Assembly: GCF_004124325.1 (NCBI RefSeq) | Contig: NZ_QBDT01000001.1 | Location: forward strand, 4,154,001-4,218,000 | DNA: 64,000 bases | Reading direction: 5' to 3' | Origin: Streptomyces sp. L2 | GTDB taxonomy: Bacteria > Actinomycetota > Actinomycetes > Streptomycetales > Streptomycetaceae | Shown here: one piece after another, positions 53,604 through 63,085 of the stretch | Numbering within the stretch: position 1 is the first letter of the stretch | How the letters are laid out: each line of letters begins with the position of its first letter | Program-made: the position numbers and the translations under genes | The notes under the pieces: generated by a model | The model's input: only the letters and a program-made list of their open reading frames with translations | Told to the model about the DNA's origin: nothing | The model's database searches: none

Positions 53604-54842
53604 ATGACCGATGTACGAGCCATCACCGAGGCAGAACTCGCCGGGTGGCAGCGGGCCCTGAACACGGGGTTCCTGCGCTCCCCGGTGCAGGACGCGGAGT
53701 ACCTCGATGCCCGTCGGCGCCTGTTCGAGCCGGGGCGGCTGCTCGGGGCCTTCGACGGCGACCGCTGTGTGGCGACGTACCGGTCCTTCGCGCAGGAGCT
53801 GACCGCGGTGGGCGGCACCCCCGTCCCCGCGAACGCGATCTCCAACGTCACGGTGAGCCCGACGCACCGCCGCCGCGGCCTGCTGAGCCGGATGATGCGG
53901 CAGGACCTGGCGGCGGCGAAGGAGCGCGGCGACGTCGTCGCCACGCTGATCGCCGCCGAGTACCCGATCTACGGCCGCTACGGTTTCGGCCCGGCCACCT
54001 GGACCACGGAGTGGACCGTCGACGTGCCCCGCGCGGGCCTCGACCCCCGCTGGTCGGGCCCGGAGGACGGCGGGCGGATCGACCTCGTCGACGCCGAGGA
54101 CGTCCGCAAGCTGGGCCCCGAGCTGCACGAGCGGGTGCGCCGCGCCCAGCCCGGCGCGGTCAGCCGGCCCGAGCTGTGGTGGCCGATCGACACCGGTGCC
54201 CTGCGCCTCGGCCCCGGCTGGACCGAGCCGTTCTACGCCGCCTACCGCGGGCCCTCCGGCGAGGTCGAGGGACTGGTGTCGTACACGTCCGACGACACCT
54301 GGCACGGCAAGCAGCCGCACAACACGGCCGACGTGAACTGGCTGCTCGGCACCGGCCCGGCGGCCGAGCGCGCCCTGTGGCGGTACCTGTGCTCGATCGA
54401 CTGGATCACCAAGGTCAAGAGCGGCCGGCGCGGTCCCGACGACCTGCTGCCGTACTTCCTGCCGGACGCGCGCGCGGCCCGCGTCACCGAGCAGGCGGAC
54501 TGGCTGTGGGTGCGGATCCTGGACGTCGTACGGGCCCTGGAGGCACGGTCGTACGACGGGACGGGCACGCTCGTGCTGGAGGTGCTGGACGAGGGCGGGT
54601 TCACCGGGGGCCGGTTCCGGCTGGACGCCTCGCCCGAGGGGGCGTCCTGTGCGCCCGCGCCCGGAGAGACTGCCGATCTCACGCTGGGGATCGGGGAGTT
54701 GGGCTCGGTGTGGCTCGGCGGGGAGTCCGTGGCGCGGCTCGCGGCGCTCGGCCGGGTCCGGGAAGGACGTCAGGGCGCCGCCCGGTCGGCCGACGCCCTG
54801 CTCCGCACGTCCGGGCGACCGTGGTGCCCGGACCTGTTCTGA
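53604..54842 (+). CDS. Eis-like GNAT N-acetyltransferase
   Basis: 412-residue two-GNAT protein with a C-terminal sterol-carrier-like domain, the Eis architecture (N-acetylates aminoglycosides or proteins). [27 protein letters not shown] is the acetyl-CoA motif. The terminal carboxylate of Phe and PDLF fits the Eis general base. Substrate unknown. Confidence 0.88.
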   Translation: MTDVRAITEAELAGWQRALNTGFLRSPVQDAEYLDARRRLFEPGRLLGAFDGDRCVATYRSFAQELTAVGGTPVPANAISNVTVSPTHRRRGLLSRMMRQDLAAAKERGDVVATLIAAEYPIYGRYGFGPATWTTEWTVDVPRAGLDPRWSGPEDGGRIDLVDAEDVRKLGPELHERVRRAQPGAVSRPELWWPIDTGALRLGPGWTEPFYAAYRGPSGEVEGLVSYTSDDTWHGKQPHNTADVNWLLGTGPAAERALWRYLCSIDWITKVKSGRRGPDDLLPYFLPDARAARVTEQADWLWVRILDVVRALEARSYDGTGTLVLEVLDEGGFTGGRFRLDASPEGASCAPAPGETADLTLGIGELGSVWLGGESVARLAALGRVREGRQGAARSADALLRTSGRPWCPDLF

Positions 54843-54911
54843 CGGCTTCCGCTCCCTCCTGCCGACGGCGGTTGCCTGTTCATCCTGTTCATCGTGCTCA
54901 TCCGTAGCGAG

Positions 54912-55001
54912 CTGTTCAGTTGTGGCTGTGCGCTGACCCTGTTCACTTGTGGCTGTGCGGGCCCTACCTGCCGGTACGGGCTGTTCAGTTGTGGCTGTGC
55001 G
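54912..55001 (+). repeat. Three copies of CTGTTCAGTTGTGGCTGTGC
   Basis: Copies start at 54912, 54939 and 54981 (the middle one has one change), followed by G in each. Shorter CTGTTCAT pieces lie at 54876-54893. They lie in the 351-bp gap between the Eis-like gene and the first GntR gene. In the + frame they spell LFSCGCA three times, giving a Cys-rich 61-residue frame (54894-55079), but DNA iterons are as likely. Confidence 0.7.
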
Positions 55002-55090
55002 GTCGGCGGCCGTCCCCTGCCCGGGCTCCCGGCTCCCCTCCGGAAGGAAGCCCGCTCGGCCAACCACTGGGAAGTTTGACCATGTCGCGC

Positions 55091-55107
55091 AAGTTGGCGA
55101 CCAACTT
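55091..55107. promoter_or_regulatory. Palindrome AAGTTGGCGACCAACTT
   Basis: 7-3-7 perfect palindrome about 85 bp before the first GntR gene. The same AAGTTGG-nnn-CCAACTT core occurs before the second GntR gene at 56334-56350. Probable operator for one or both. Confidence 0.65.
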
Positions 55108-55193
55108 CACTGTACTTATCTCCGTTACGAAGCGACTCATAACCACCTTTCCATGAACTGCCGGAAGATGGCGGGAAGTTGTACCGTTCTGGT

Positions 55194-56102
55194 GTGGACC
55201 CGGAACACGCCTTGGCCAGTGGACGGAAGCCGTCCCAGCGCCCACCCGCGTCCCACCGCGAGGTGGCGGACGTCCTGCGTGCCCGGATCCGCTCCGGTGC
55301 GCTGCGGCCGGGCCAGCGCATGCCCACGCAGGCCGAGCTGGCCGACGAGTTCGGCGTCGAGCGCGGCGCCGTACGGCGGGCGCTGCTGATCCTGCAGTCC
55401 GAGCACCTGCTCGACCACGTGTCCAGGGGCAGCCCGTCCCGGGTGGCGGGGGCCGCGGTGCCGACGGGCCTGCCGGCCGGCCCGGGCGCGCCGCCGCAGC
55501 CCACCATGGCCGGGCTCGCCCCACGCGTCCTGGCCGCCTTCGCCGCGCCGCACGTGGAGATCGACGCCCTGTGCCTGACCTCGGTGTCGCTGACGATGGC
55601 GATCAGCGAGCCGCTCCGGCAGATCCACGCGGGACGGCTGAAACCGGCCAAGATCGACGTCCGGGTGCTGCTGCCCAGCAGCCGTATCGACCTCGCCTTC
55701 CCGGCGCCGGTGGACGCCGCCGACGGCGGCCTGCTGCACGGGCGCTGGTTGGAGCAGCGCAACGCGCAGGGCCAGGTGCTGCGGCACAACCTCCAGGCGC
55801 TGCGCACCACGCACGGCATTGACGTGCGCGTCTCCTTCCGCGCGCTGCCGTTCACCCCGCCGGTCAAGATGTACCTGCTGGGCGGCTCCGAGGCGCTGTT
55901 CGCGTACTACACGCTCACCCGCCGCGAGCGGGAGATCGACCACGAGCACCTTCAGCTGTACGACGCCGAGGGCACCCGGTCGATGCTGTTCGCCTTCGAC
56001 CAGGCGGCGGGACCGCGCGACACCACCTTCGTCGAGCAGTCCCACCTGTGGTTCAACGCGCTGTGGGAGACGATCAGTTCGGAGCTGCGGCTCAGCGCGT
56101 AG
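55194..56102 (+). CDS. GntR-type winged-helix protein, paralogue 1
   Basis: 302-residue protein: GntR HTH (VADVLRARIRSGALRPGQRMPTQAELADEFGVERGAVRRALLILQSEHLL) and a C-terminal domain that is not FCD or UTRA (HVEIDALCLTSVSLTMAI ... IDVRVLLPSSRID ... RALPFTPPVKMYLL). It is 60-70% like the second gene by eye. GTG 55194 is 6 nt after TACCGT, so a leaderless start is likely. Ligand unknown. Confidence 0.82.
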   Translation: MDPEHALASGRKPSQRPPASHREVADVLRARIRSGALRPGQRMPTQAELADEFGVERGAVRRALLILQSEHLLDHVSRGSPSRVAGAAVPTGLPAGPGAPPQPTMAGLAPRVLAAFAAPHVEIDALCLTSVSLTMAISEPLRQIHAGRLKPAKIDVRVLLPSSRIDLAFPAPVDAADGGLLHGRWLEQRNAQGQVLRHNLQALRTTHGIDVRVSFRALPFTPPVKMYLLGGSEALFAYYTLTRREREIDHEHLQLYDAEGTRSMLFAFDQAAGPRDTTFVEQSHLWFNALWETISSELRLSA

Positions 56103-56111
56103 CGATCTCGC

Positions 56112-56300
56112 TCAGAGCGCCGGGCCGGCGAGCAGCAGGGCGAGGAGCACCGCGCCGGCGGAGCTGACCGCCGGGCTCTTGGCCTTGACGCCGATGGTGA
56201 GCAGCAGGACGCCGACCAGGCCGGCGGCGCCATACTTCCACTGCACGAGCTGTTCGAAGCCGACCAAGAAGACGGCGGAGAGGAGAGCGATGGCAGGCAT
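56112..56300 (-). CDS. Small two-helix membrane protein (62 aa)
   Basis: 62-residue hydrophobic protein: MPAIALLSAVFLVGFEQLVQ, then LVGVLLLTIGVKAKSPAV and a last Ala/Leu helix. RBS GGGGG 7 nt before the ATG. It lies between the two GntR genes, on the opposite strand, and shares the operator region with the second. Probably regulated by it; function unknown. Confidence 0.7.
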   Translation of the reverse strand: MPAIALLSAVFLVGFEQLVQWKYGAAGLVGVLLLTIGVKAKSPAVSSAGAVLLALLLAGPAL

Positions 56301-56320
56301 GGTGGTTCCCCCTTCGGCTC

Positions 56321-56350
56321 TGCCAACTTAGCCAAGTTGGCAACCAACCT
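56321..56350. promoter_or_regulatory. Operator region between small gene and GntR 2
   Basis: A palindrome with 9-bp arms TGCCAACTT (56321-56329) and its complement (56334-56342), overlapping AAGTTGGCAACCAACCT (56334-56350) that matches the 55091 palindrome with one change. Divergent promoters for the 62-residue protein and the second GntR gene. Confidence 0.65.
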
Positions 56351-56436
56351 CGTTTAAGTTGTTCCCACTTGGTCAATACTCATAAACAACTTCGCGACAA
56401 CTCCCCTTAGATGGACCGGGGTTGTAGCGTTTGGTC

Positions 56437-57309
56437 GTGACCCAGGAGAACGTGGCAGTGAACGGCAGCACTCGGCTCACGCCGCAGGAGATCGCCGACG
56501 CCCTGCGGGGCCGCATCCGCACGGGCGATCTCAAGGCGGGCGACCGCCTGCCCACCCAGGCGGAACTGGCCGCCGCCTTCGGGGTGGAGCGCGGCGCCGT
56601 ACGCCAGGCGATCAAGGTCCTGGCGGGGGAGGGCCTGCTCAGCCACGTCAGCAAGGGCAGCCCCCCGAGGGTCGCCGGACCGTCGGCCGCCCCCGACGAG
56701 CCCCAGCCGACGATGGTGGGCCTAGCCCCCCGCCTCACCGAGGCGTTCTCCGCGCCGCACGTCCGCGTCGACGCCGTCTGCCTGACCGCGCAGACCCTCA
56801 TCCCGGCCCTCGGCGAGCCGCTGCGGCTGATCCACGAGGGCCGCATCCGCCCCGACCGGATCGACGTCCGCGTCCTGCTGCCGTCGCGCGACATCAACCT
56901 CGCGTTCCCGGTCTCCGTCGACGCCCACGGCGAGGACGACCCGGTGCACCGGCGCTGGCTCGACATGCGCAACGCCCAGGGCCAGGTGCTGCGTTACAAC
57001 CTCCAGGCGCTGCGCTCCACGCACGACGTCGACGTCCACGTGACGTTCCGCGCGCTGCCCTTCACCCCGCCGGTCAAGCTGTATCTGCTCAACGGCGCCG
57101 AGGCGCTGTTCGCGTACTACATGGTGGCCCGCCGCGAGGAGCCGACCGACAGCGGCACGCTCGACATGTACGACACCCTCGGCTCCGAGTCCCTGCTGTT
57201 CTCCTTCGAGCAGCGGGCCGGACAGCGTGACGCGGCGTTCGTGGAGCAATCGCAGAAGTGGTTCGACGCCCTCTGGGAAACCATCACGACGGACCTGACA
57301 CTCTCCTAG
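56437..57309 (+). CDS. GntR-type winged-helix protein, paralogue 2
   Basis: 290-residue homologue of paralogue 1: HTH LTPQEIADALRGRIRTGDLKAGDRLPTQAELAAAFGVERGAVRQAIKVL and the same C-terminal domain (RALPFTPPVKLYLLNGAEALFAYY). GTG start 56437 is 6 nt after TAGCGT, again leaderless. Its TAG stop is joined to the HAD gene (TAGTG), so both are coupled. Confidence 0.82.
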   Translation: MTQENVAVNGSTRLTPQEIADALRGRIRTGDLKAGDRLPTQAELAAAFGVERGAVRQAIKVLAGEGLLSHVSKGSPPRVAGPSAAPDEPQPTMVGLAPRLTEAFSAPHVRVDAVCLTAQTLIPALGEPLRLIHEGRIRPDRIDVRVLLPSRDINLAFPVSVDAHGEDDPVHRRWLDMRNAQGQVLRYNLQALRSTHDVDVHVTFRALPFTPPVKLYLLNGAEALFAYYMVARREEPTDSGTLDMYDTLGSESLLFSFEQRAGQRDAAFVEQSQKWFDALWETITTDLTLS

Positions 57310-58076
57310 TGACCTCTGATGCGACTTCTGATGCGACCACTGACACCTCCGGTGCGGTTTCCGGTACGACTTCTGACGCGAAGGAGATCGAACAGGTCCG
57401 TGAACTGATCGGACGGGCGCGGGTGGTGCTGTGGGACTTCGACGGGCCGATCTGCCGGCTGTTCGCCCGGCACAAGGCCGAGCGGGTGGCCGCGGAGCTG
57501 GTGGAGTGGCTGGAGCTGCAGGGCCTGCACGGGCTGCTCAGCGACGCCGAGCGCGACACCCTGGACCCGCAGGTCGTGCTGCGGGCCGTGGACCGCCGGC
57601 ACCCCGGCAGCGACCTCGTTGCCGAACTGGAGGAACGGCTCACCCAGGAGGAGCTGCGGGCCGCGTCCTCCGCACTGCCGACCGCCTACGCCGACCCGCT
57701 GATCCGCACGTGGGCCGCCGTCGGGGCCCGGCTGGCCATCACCACCAACAACTCCCCGCGGGTGGTCCGCGCCTACCTCGACGGCAGGGGGCTGACCGGC
57801 TGCTTCGCCCCGCACATCTACGGCCGCACCGCAGACCTGCACCTGCTCAAGCCCGACCCGCACTGCCTCAACCGCGCGCTGAACGGCATGGGTACGGCTC
57901 CCTCGGCCGCGCTGATGATCGGCGACTCCCCCTCCGACCTCGCCGCGGCGGACCACGCGGGCGTCCCCTTCCTCGGCTACGCCCGCACCGACCCCAAGCG
58001 CAAACTCCTCCACGAGTCCGGCGCCGCCCACGTGGTCACCTCCCTGGAACCCCTCCTCACCACCCTCCGCCACTGA
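57309..58076 (+). CDS. HAD-family hydrolase
   Basis: 255-residue haloacid-dehalogenase phosphatase. WDFDGPICRLF (motif I, nucleophile Asp), TTNNSP (motif II), KPDPHCL (motif III Lys) and GDSPSDLAAA (motif IV). The 30 N-terminal residues are a Thr/Ser/Asp-rich repeat (TSDATSDATTD) outside the domain, encoded by ACTTCTGATGCG-like DNA repeats. Overlaps GntR 2 by one base. Confidence 0.87.
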   Translation: MTSDATSDATTDTSGAVSGTTSDAKEIEQVRELIGRARVVLWDFDGPICRLFARHKAERVAAELVEWLELQGLHGLLSDAERDTLDPQVVLRAVDRRHPGSDLVAELEERLTQEELRAASSALPTAYADPLIRTWAAVGARLAITTNNSPRVVRAYLDGRGLTGCFAPHIYGRTADLHLLKPDPHCLNRALNGMGTAPSAALMIGDSPSDLAAADHAGVPFLGYARTDPKRKLLHESGAAHVVTSLEPLLTTLRH

Positions 58077-58612
58077 ACGGCCCCGCCGGTGTGGTGAGCC
58101 TCACGCGAATCCGCCGGCACGCGGGCGACCTGCGGTTTCCCGCGTGCCGTGCCCGGCATGCAGACTCCGGCGGTCCCATCCAGCGGGGCTGGGGACAAGG
58201 AGCCGCCGGGGGCTTTGTAGGGACCTGACAGGTACTCACTGGTTTGTGTGTTAACGGAAGTTCACGCGGGGGAAACGGAACCGTCATCCGGCGTTCATGG
58301 GCAGTACGCTTCCGGATACCTTCACGAAACGGCGGCGTTCGGACATCCCTACGCTGCCCACGCGCTAGCCTCACGCGCAGGAGCTGTAGATGGCCCCCGT
58401 CCCCATATTCCGCTCGTACCGCGGGCGTTGTACGCCCTCGACATGACTGTGGCCCCGGAAGTCCGTCCCGGGGCCACAGCGTTAGGCATACTCCCCGGCG
58501 CGCCAACGCCGCGGACATGCCGCATCCGAACCTCTCGTTCGCACTGCTCCGCTTCCGGCAAGGTCAGTCGGGGCAGTGCTACCGGTTCCGACGAATAGAC
58601 AGGGTAATCGCC
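58077..58612. other. 536-bp intergenic region with a hairpin
   Basis: No confident gene. It holds a 12-bp hairpin (CTGTGGCCCCGG at 58447-58458 with complement at 58468-58479), the best transcription end here, and a short open frame 58248-58598 with no recognisable family. A small RNA ending at the hairpin is possible. Confidence 0.5.
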
Positions 58613-59086
58613 GTGCTCATTCCCGAGCTCTCCCCTCACAGCGTCTTTCTCGCGACGAACCTGGCCGGCGGCTTCGCCGGGTACAGCCCCTGGCTGGGCG
58701 CCGTACCGCCGCTGGGCGCGCTGGCCTACGGCGTCCACCGCACCTTCCGCGCCAGGGAGCGGACCCGGCTGGAGGGGGTCGAGACCGCGCTCACCAAGCT
58801 GCTGGAGGACGACCTCGACGCGGTCGTGGGGCGTGCGCTCGTCGCCGAGGACCTCGCGATGCTGCGGCGCCGGCACGCGACGTTCGAACGCTTCGCGCGC
58901 CTCAACAAGAAGGTGCGGCAACTCGGTGCCCTCGTGGAGGACTTCCGCTCGATCGCCGCGATCCCGCCGGCGGCCGACCCCGGCGACGAGCCCCGCCACC
59001 AGCAGGAGCTCGGTGAGGCCCTGGGCCGTCTCCGGTCCGGTGCGGAATCGGCTTACGCCGAGGTCCACCGCCGCCGCAACAGATAG
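58613..59086 (+). CDS. Hypothetical protein with N-terminal helix
   Basis: 157-residue protein, GTG start after AGGG: VLIPELSPHSVFLATNLAGG then a membrane-like helix, then a charged coiled region (ERTRLEGVETALTKLLEDDLDAVVGRALV ... FARLNKKVRQLGALVEDFRSIAAI). Function unknown. Confidence 0.65.
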   Translation: MLIPELSPHSVFLATNLAGGFAGYSPWLGAVPPLGALAYGVHRTFRARERTRLEGVETALTKLLEDDLDAVVGRALVAEDLAMLRRRHATFERFARLNKKVRQLGALVEDFRSIAAIPPAADPGDEPRHQQELGEALGRLRSGAESAYAEVHRRRNR

Positions 59087-59185
59087 TTCCGATCCCGGCC
59101 ACGCAACGCCTGTCCACGCACTCCCCGCACCCTTACCGGTGCGCTGCCCCTTGGACGTCGTCTCTGTCTCCGGGCGCGTCGTACC

Positions 59186-59740
59186 TTGTCGCGCAGTTCC
59201 CCGCGCCCCTAGGGGGGCTGCCCCCCGAGCGTCGTCTCCATCCGCGGGCACGCGCCGGCCGTTCGCGCAGTTCCCCGCGCCCCTTCGGGGGCGCCTGCCC
59301 TGGGCAGCGCCGTCAGCGCCCCGCCAGGGGCGCGGGGAACTGCGCGACGAGCCACGACGCACCCGCGGACGAGCACGGCGCTTGGCGGGGCAGCCCCCTG
59401 GGGGCGCGGGGCACTGCGCGACAAGGCACGACGCACCCGCGGACGAGCACGGTGCCTGGCGGGGCAGCCCCCTGGGGGCGCGGGGAACTGCGCGACGAGC
59501 CACGACGCACCCGCGGACGAACGCGGCACCCGGCGGGGCACCCACCTAGGGGCGCGGGGAACTGCGCGACAAGGCACGACGCACCCGCGGACGAGCACGG
59601 CGCTTGGCGGGGCAGCCCCCTGGGGGCGCGGGGAACTGCGCGACAAGGCACGACGCACCCGCAGATGAACACGGTGCCCGGCGGGGCAATCTCCTAGGGG
59701 CGCGGGGAACTGCGCGACGAACCACCACCTGCCCGGAGGG
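59186..59740. repeat. 74-bp tandem repeat array plus two inverted copies
   Basis: GCGCGGGGAACTGCGCGA begins at 59330, 59404, 59478, 59552, 59626 and 59700: exact period 74, five full units and one partial. Two reverse-orientation copies precede it (near 59190 and 59266). It fills the 795-bp gap between 59087 and 59881. Units vary by a few bases, mostly in the ACGAGCACGG segment. Same family as the single copy at 14585 and the pair at 52030. Confidence 0.85.
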
Positions 59741-59881
59741 GAACGCGGTGCCCGGGGCGGTAGCCCGCCGCGCCACGCTGGCCCCGTGAGACACCCCCGC
59801 CCCCCCACACCCCGTGCGCTAGCATGCCCGCACCGTCTGAGCGACCCCGCCCCCACCCCGGCCAGGGCCCAGCACAGATGA

Positions 59882-62392
59882 GTGGCCCACCACCCGTTCG
59901 GCTACTCCACCGAGCCCGAAGCCAGTGCCAACCCCCGGCCGGGAATACCGTTTCTCCTGTTCCACCCCACCCCACCCCCGGAGCGGCCCGTGGGCGCACC
60001 GCCTGTCCCCCGCGCCGCAGCCGGGAGACCCGCCCGCAGAGTCACGGCGGACGCCGTCGTCCGCGCCTTCCTCACGCGCGCCGTCGCCAAGGGGGACGCC
60101 CGCCCCGTCGGCACCTTCCCCCACCGCACCTACGTGCTACCCCTGTCCGAACCCCTGGCCGGCCTCCTGAACCGCCCCCCCGGCACCCCCGTGACCGTAC
60201 GGCTGCGGCCCGCAGACGCCCCGCCCCTGGCGATCCGCACCTGGGACGGCGAACGGGAGATCCTGCGGGCCGTCCGCCGCGCCCTCCCCGACGTACCGGA
60301 GTGCCTCGCCGAGGGCGACGGCTACACCGTCCACAGCCATGTGGACGGCGGCACCCCACTCGCCCGCCTCTGCGCCGACGGCAAACCCGTCGGCGCCCTG
60401 TACCTGACCGCCGTCGCCGACCTGTTCGCCACCCTCGTCCAGGTGCGCGGCACCGCCCTCCCCCCGCTGCCCCCCGCGTGGCCCCGCAACCACACCGACT
60501 CCCAGGCCTTCCTGCGCACCCTCGCCCACCTCGCCGACCGCCAGGTCCGCCGCCCCAACTGGCCCCGTTTCGGCGGCCTGTTCACCGCCCTCGGGATCCC
60601 CGAGGACGCCCTGATCCGGCTCGCCGGCCGGGTCCCGGCGATGGCCCGGCGGCCGTACAGCCTGCTCCACGGCGACCTGCACCGCCACAACCTCCTCGTG
60701 CCGCCCGGCGGAGAACCGTCGCTGCTCCCCGTCGGCTGGGAGCCGGCCGGATACGGCGACCCCCTGCACGACCTCGCCGTCCACCTCGTCCGTATGCGCT
60801 ATCCGGACCACCAGCGCGACGAGGTCGTCGATACCTGGGCCGACGCGGTGCGCCGGGTCCGGCCCGCGGCCGTCCACGGCCTGGCCCGCGACCTGCCGCA
60901 CTATCTCGCCTTCGAACGCGCCCAGTCCGTCTACCCCGGCGTGATCCGGGCCGCCCAGTCGCTGGCCGACTCCCTCGACGAGCAGAGCCTCGACCGGGCC
61001 ACGGCAGCAGTGCACGGCGCCCTCACGGCGGCCGCCGGACCCCTCGGCCTCGGCCGGGTGCCGGGCGAGCCGGAGATCGAACGCGTCCTGCTCCGCTGGC
61101 GGACCTCCGCCTGGGCGGCCCCCGCCACCAGCAACGGCCCCGCCCCCGGCACCCGTACCGGTACCAGCAACGGCCCCGCCCCCGCCACCAGCGACGGCCC
61201 CGCCCCCGCCACCCGCACCAGTACCAGCGACGCCCCCGCCCCCGGCACCCGTACCGGCACCAGCAACGGCCCCGCCCCCGGCACGATCACCGTCCGCTGG
61301 CGGCCCGACCGCCGCGTCCCCGAGCACCCCGACTTCCCCCACCGTGCCGTCCACGACGCCCTGCTCCGGGAGGGCGCCGCCCCCGCCGACCGCGTCTTCA
61401 AGGGCACCGCCCACCTCAACTCGGTGCTCCAGGTGCCCGGCGTCCCGTTCCCCGTCGTCGTACGCCGCCTGCTCCCCGGCGTCACCCGGCGCGAGCGCGG
61501 CCCCCTCAGCGAGCACGCCGTACTCCGCGCGATCGAACGCTCCGGCGCGGCGGTCGCCGCCCCCCGCGTCCTGGCCCTCGGCGAGAGCCACGTCCCCGAC
61601 CTCCCCGGAGCCCGCGCCCACCCCGGCGACCGCTTCACCATCCACACCTACGAGGGCCCGCGCGACCCCGGCCGCGGGCCCGCGCACCCGGTGGGCGGGC
61701 TGCTCCCGCACGAGGCGGACGGCCTCGTCGACCAGCTCGCCGCGCTGACCGAGGTCGACCACGTCCAGGTCGACCCGGTCGCCGGCCGGCTCGGCTTCTA
61801 CCACTGGCTCAGCGACCAGCTCGTCGCCCTCGTCGACGGCCTGCCCGCCGAGTCCCGCCGGCTCGCCCGCTTCCTGGGCCTGCCCGGCCCGCACCGGCTG
61901 CGCGAGATCCTCGCCCGGCACGACGTCACCCCGCGCGCCCCGGCCCTGCTGCACGGCGACCTCAACCCCTGGAACCTGGTCCGCCGCGACGGCGCCCTCG
62001 CCCTCACCCTCATCGACTGGGAGATGGCGCTGGTCGGCGACCCCCTCTACGACCTGGTCCGGCACATGCACCTCACCCCGACCCGGCCGGAGATCCGGGA
62101 CCGCATGTTCCGCCGCTGGGAACGCACCCTGCCCGCCGGGCACACCCGCGACTGGCGGCACGACTGGCGGGTCTACCGCTGGATCGAGATCGTCCGCTCC
62201 GCCTACGTCGACCTCGACCGCCTGGTCACCGGGGCCGGCCTGGACGCCCCCAATGTGCGCCGCGCCCTGGAGTCGTACGCGATGACCCTGGCCGCCGCCA
62301 CCGCCTCCCTCGGCCTGGCCGCCCCGCGCCGCAACCAGCCGCACCCGCTGTGGCCGGCGGGCGCACGGCACGCGACGCCCGGCGGACCGTAG
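59882..62392 (+). CDS. Double APH-fold phosphotransferase-like protein
   Basis: 836-residue protein with two aminoglycoside-phosphotransferase-like domains. In the first, the Brenner-type motif LLHGDLHRHNLLV is followed by LLPVGWEPAG where the DxE metal site should be (Gly for Asp), so it is likely inactive. In the second, LLHGDLNPWNLV and LIDWEMALVGDP are intact. They are joined by about 50 residues of TSNGPAPGTRTG-type repeats. GTG start 59882. Precedes a TetR gene (9 bp). Confidence 0.83.
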   Translation: MAHHPFGYSTEPEASANPRPGIPFLLFHPTPPPERPVGAPPVPRAAAGRPARRVTADAVVRAFLTRAVAKGDARPVGTFPHRTYVLPLSEPLAGLLNRPPGTPVTVRLRPADAPPLAIRTWDGEREILRAVRRALPDVPECLAEGDGYTVHSHVDGGTPLARLCADGKPVGALYLTAVADLFATLVQVRGTALPPLPPAWPRNHTDSQAFLRTLAHLADRQVRRPNWPRFGGLFTALGIPEDALIRLAGRVPAMARRPYSLLHGDLHRHNLLVPPGGEPSLLPVGWEPAGYGDPLHDLAVHLVRMRYPDHQRDEVVDTWADAVRRVRPAAVHGLARDLPHYLAFERAQSVYPGVIRAAQSLADSLDEQSLDRATAAVHGALTAAAGPLGLGRVPGEPEIERVLLRWRTSAWAAPATSNGPAPGTRTGTSNGPAPATSDGPAPATRTSTSDAPAPGTRTGTSNGPAPGTITVRWRPDRRVPEHPDFPHRAVHDALLREGAAPADRVFKGTAHLNSVLQVPGVPFPVVVRRLLPGVTRRERGPLSEHAVLRAIERSGAAVAAPRVLALGESHVPDLPGARAHPGDRFTIHTYEGPRDPGRGPAHPVGGLLPHEADGLVDQLAALTEVDHVQVDPVAGRLGFYHWLSDQLVALVDGLPAESRRLARFLGLPGPHRLREILARHDVTPRAPALLHGDLNPWNLVRRDGALALTLIDWEMALVGDPLYDLVRHMHLTPTRPEIRDRMFRRWERTLPAGHTRDWRHDWRVYRWIEIVRSAYVDLDRLVTGAGLDAPNVRRALESYAMTLAAATASLGLAAPRRNQPHPLWPAGARHATPGGP

Positions 62393-62401
62393 GCTCGCCC
62401 C

Positions 62402-63085
62402 ATGGGTGAGACGGCCATCGGCAGGACGGGCACGAGCAGCACAGGCACGGGCAGGACGGGCACGGGCGAGCCGGGCCTGCGCGAGCGCAAGAAGCAGCGG
62501 ATGTACCAGGACGTGTCCGACATCGCCGTACGCCTGTTCCTGGAGCGCGGCTTCGACGCCGTGTCCGTGGCGGAGGTCGCCGCCGAGGCGGGCATCTCCA
62601 AGCCGACGCTGTTCCGCTACTTCCCCGCCAAGGAAGACCTCGTCCTGCACCGCATCGCGGACCACGAGACGGAGGCCGCCCGGATCGTCACCGCGGCCCC
62701 GGCCGGCCCGCTGGCCGCGCTGCGCCGCCACTTCCTCGACGGCCTCGACCGCGCCGACCCGGTCACCGGCCTCAACGACCACCCCCAGGTGCTCGCCTTC
62801 CACACCCTGCTCTACGGCACCCCCGCCCTGGTCGCGCGGGCGTACGGCCACCTGGAGCGCTCGGAGGCCGCGCTCGCCGAGGCCCTCGGCGGCGACCTGG
62901 ACGCCAGGCTGGCCGCCGGCCAGATCATCGCCGTCCAGCGGATCCTGGCGCAGGACAACTGGCGGCGGATCGCGGCGGGGGAGGCGGTGGAGGCCGTACG
63001 TCCGGACGCGGTGCGGGCGGCTGAGCGGGCCTTCGACCGCCTGGAGGCGGGCTTCCCGCACCTGACCGCTTCTGAAACTGGGTAA
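62402..63085 (+). CDS. TetR-family regulator
   Basis: 227-residue TetR regulator: MYQDVSDIAVRLFLERGFDAVSVAEVAAEAGISKPTLFRYFPAKEDL is the HTH. The first 25 residues are a Gly/Thr-rich tail (RTGTSSTGTGRTGTGEPG) similar to the linker in the APH gene. Starts 9 bp after the APH gene; next gene is HelD-like. Stop codon overlaps a palindrome. Confidence 0.88.
   Translation: MGETAIGRTGTSSTGTGRTGTGEPGLRERKKQRMYQDVSDIAVRLFLERGFDAVSVAEVAAEAGISKPTLFRYFPAKEDLVLHRIADHETEAARIVTAAPAGPLAALRRHFLDGLDRADPVTGLNDHPQVLAFHTLLYGTPALVARAYGHLERSEAALAEALGGDLDARLAAGQIIAVQRILAQDNWRRIAAGEAVEAVRPDAVRAAERAFDRLEAGFPHLTASETG

Noticed and set aside
54894..55079. 61-residue Cys-rich ORF as a firm gene
   Set aside because: Its Cys motifs are entirely due to DNA repeats; no ribosome binding site is evident. 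Kept as a finding only.
58248..58598. 116-residue ORF in the gap before 58613
   Set aside because: No recognisable family, low-complexity composition and a terminator-like hairpin inside it.
59330..59740. CRISPR array
   Set aside because: The whole 74-bp unit repeats, including what would be spacers, and no cas genes are nearby.
60137..63061. 974-residue frame on the minus strand and an 861-residue frame on the plus strand over the APH gene
   Set aside because: Shadows in the same highly GC-rich region; Arg/Pro/Gly-rich and without motifs.
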